A DNA stretch of 5,817 nt from Ktedonobacterales bacterium (GTDB lineage Bacteria; Chloroflexota; Ktedonobacteria; Ktedonobacterales; JADMIN01): assembly GCA_025928125.1 (NCBI GenBank), contig JAICKD010000250.1:1-5817 (forward strand). Direction: 5' to 3'. Position numbers and translations under genes: made by a program. This document shows, piece after piece, positions 5,151-5,817 of this stretch. The notes under the pieces were generated by a model, which saw only the letters and a program-made list of their open reading frames with translations, was not told where the DNA came from and did no database searches. The stretch's first letter is position 1. Every line of letters begins with the position of its first letter.

Positions 5151-5817
5151 TTACACCGCGGGCGAGCTTTCGCCGGACTGCCTATCCGCAACCGGCGCCA
5201 CCGGCGTGTCGGCGTCGAGCAATTGGCGCAGGTAGTCGTTCAGAAAGACGCCATTTGGGTCGAGCGCCGCACGCACCCCGCGGAAGTCGTCCCAGTGGGG
5301 GTAGCGCGTGGCGAGCGTCGTCGCGTCGAGTGTGTGCATTTTGCCCCAGTGCGGCCGCCCACCATACGGCTGAGAGATCGGCTCGATGGCGCGGAAGTAG
5401 CGCTCGTACGGCATGCCCTTGTACATGTGAATGGCGATATAGGCTGACTCGCGTCCGTAGGCGGGGCTGAGCCAGATATCGTCGCTATGCGCAAAGCGGC
5501 ACTCGATGGGGAAATGAACGTTGAACTTCTCCCGCTTCATCACAGCGCGAATCTCCGCCAGCGCCGCCGGGAAGTCGCTCGCCGGGATGTTGTACTCCAT
5601 CTCCTGGAACTTCACCGCGCGCGGTGTGGCGAAGAGGCGGTGGCTATAGTCCGTCTCGGAGACTGTAGCGATGCCCATCGCCGAGACGCGGCTGATCGTC
5701 CGCGTGGCTGGGCGCGCGATGCGGGCCGTCTCGGACAAGACCCAGTAGAGGCCGTTCTCCAGCACAATTTTGTTGAGTGTGCCGAAGACATTGCCTTTGG
5801 AGGGCGGATCGTCGGTC
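5151..5817 (-). CDS. D-arabinono-1,4-lactone oxidase-type FAD-linked oxidoreductase, 5' end outside window
   Basis: The last 221 residues of a larger protein, open to the right edge of the window. The segment holds FPIECRFAHSDDIWLSPAYG (102-121 of the visible part), AYIAIHMY, then YGGRPHWGKMH (151-161) and LDPNGVFLNDYLRQLL (185-200). The GGRPHWGK motif and the DPxGxFxNxYL end are diagnostic of the lactone-oxidase C-terminal domain (ALO family), the VAO-type flavoproteins. These include L-gulonolactone, D-arabinonolactone and alditol oxidases, which oxidise a sugar lactone or polyol and pass electrons to oxygen or another acceptor. The FAD-binding N-terminal half, about 200 residues, lies beyond the window. 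The exact substrate cannot be assigned. The C-terminal 20 residues are Pro/Ser/Asp-rich and probably disordered. It lies upstream of the permease in the same orientation. Confidence 0.92.
   Translation of the reverse strand, partial: TDDPPSKGNVFGTLNKIVLENGLYWVLSETARIARPATRTISRVSAMGIATVSETDYSHRLFATPRAVKFQEMEYNIPASDFPAALAEIRAVMKREKFNVHFPIECRFAHSDDIWLSPAYGRESAYIAIHMYKGMPYERYFRAIEPISQPYGGRPHWGKMHTLDATTLATRYPHWDDFRGVRAALDPNGVFLNDYLRQLLDADTPVAPVADRQSGESSPAV

Noticed and set aside
1..5817. CRISPR arrays, tRNA or rRNA genes, insertion sequences, attachment sites
   Set aside because: I saw no regularly spaced repeats, no tRNA-like cloverleaf or rRNA segment, no transposase frame and no terminal inverted repeats with target duplication.

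Overview
The window is GC-rich bacterial DNA, densely coding, with GTG and TTG starts and Shine-Dalgarno sites of the GGAGG type. TGA ends several genes and TGG is used for Trp, so the genetic code is standard. The gene families (DUF4037, DUF6883, DUF4926, an APC permease, a lactone-oxidase-type flavoprotein) and the coding style fit a soil or thermophilic Chloroflexota bacterium such as a Ktedonobacteria or Thermomicrobia relative. That placement is a low-confidence inference.

Layout. (1) Positions 1-1126, minus strand: two tandem class I SAM-dependent methyltransferase genes. The upstream one (1126 to 380) is interrupted by a single in-frame TGA at 814-812 and reads on in the same frame to a normal end. 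The downstream one starts at GTG 349 and runs off the left edge. (2) Positions 1127-1254: a divergent intergenic region with a perfect TATAAT, an 11-bp direct repeat spaced 52 bp, and an inverted repeat. (3) Positions 1255-3018, plus strand: a DUF4037 nucleotidyltransferase-like gene, then, behind its own near-identical TATAAT promoter, an overlapping DUF6883-DUF4926 gene pair. (4) Positions 3022-3049: a strong intrinsic terminator oriented for the convergent minus-strand gene. (5) Positions 3070-3432, minus: a small two-helix membrane protein. (6) Positions 3457-3693: a 237-bp spacer with no convincing gene. (7) Positions 3694-5817, minus: the C-terminal half of a D-arabinono-1,4-lactone-oxidase-type flavoprotein followed after 47 bp by an APC-superfamily amino-acid/polyamine permease, probably one operon.

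The most notable observation is the methyltransferase with an in-frame TGA. The codon sits just after the FDVAILSWSL motif and directly before a Cys codon. It is followed at 15 nt by a hairpin whose geometry fits the general rules for a bacterial SECIS element. It is therefore either a selenoprotein candidate or a recently broken gene; the sequence alone cannot decide. The second theme is the plus-strand group: a nucleotidyltransferase-fold gene and a small overlapping pair with toxin-antitoxin-like architecture, expressed from two look-alike promoters.
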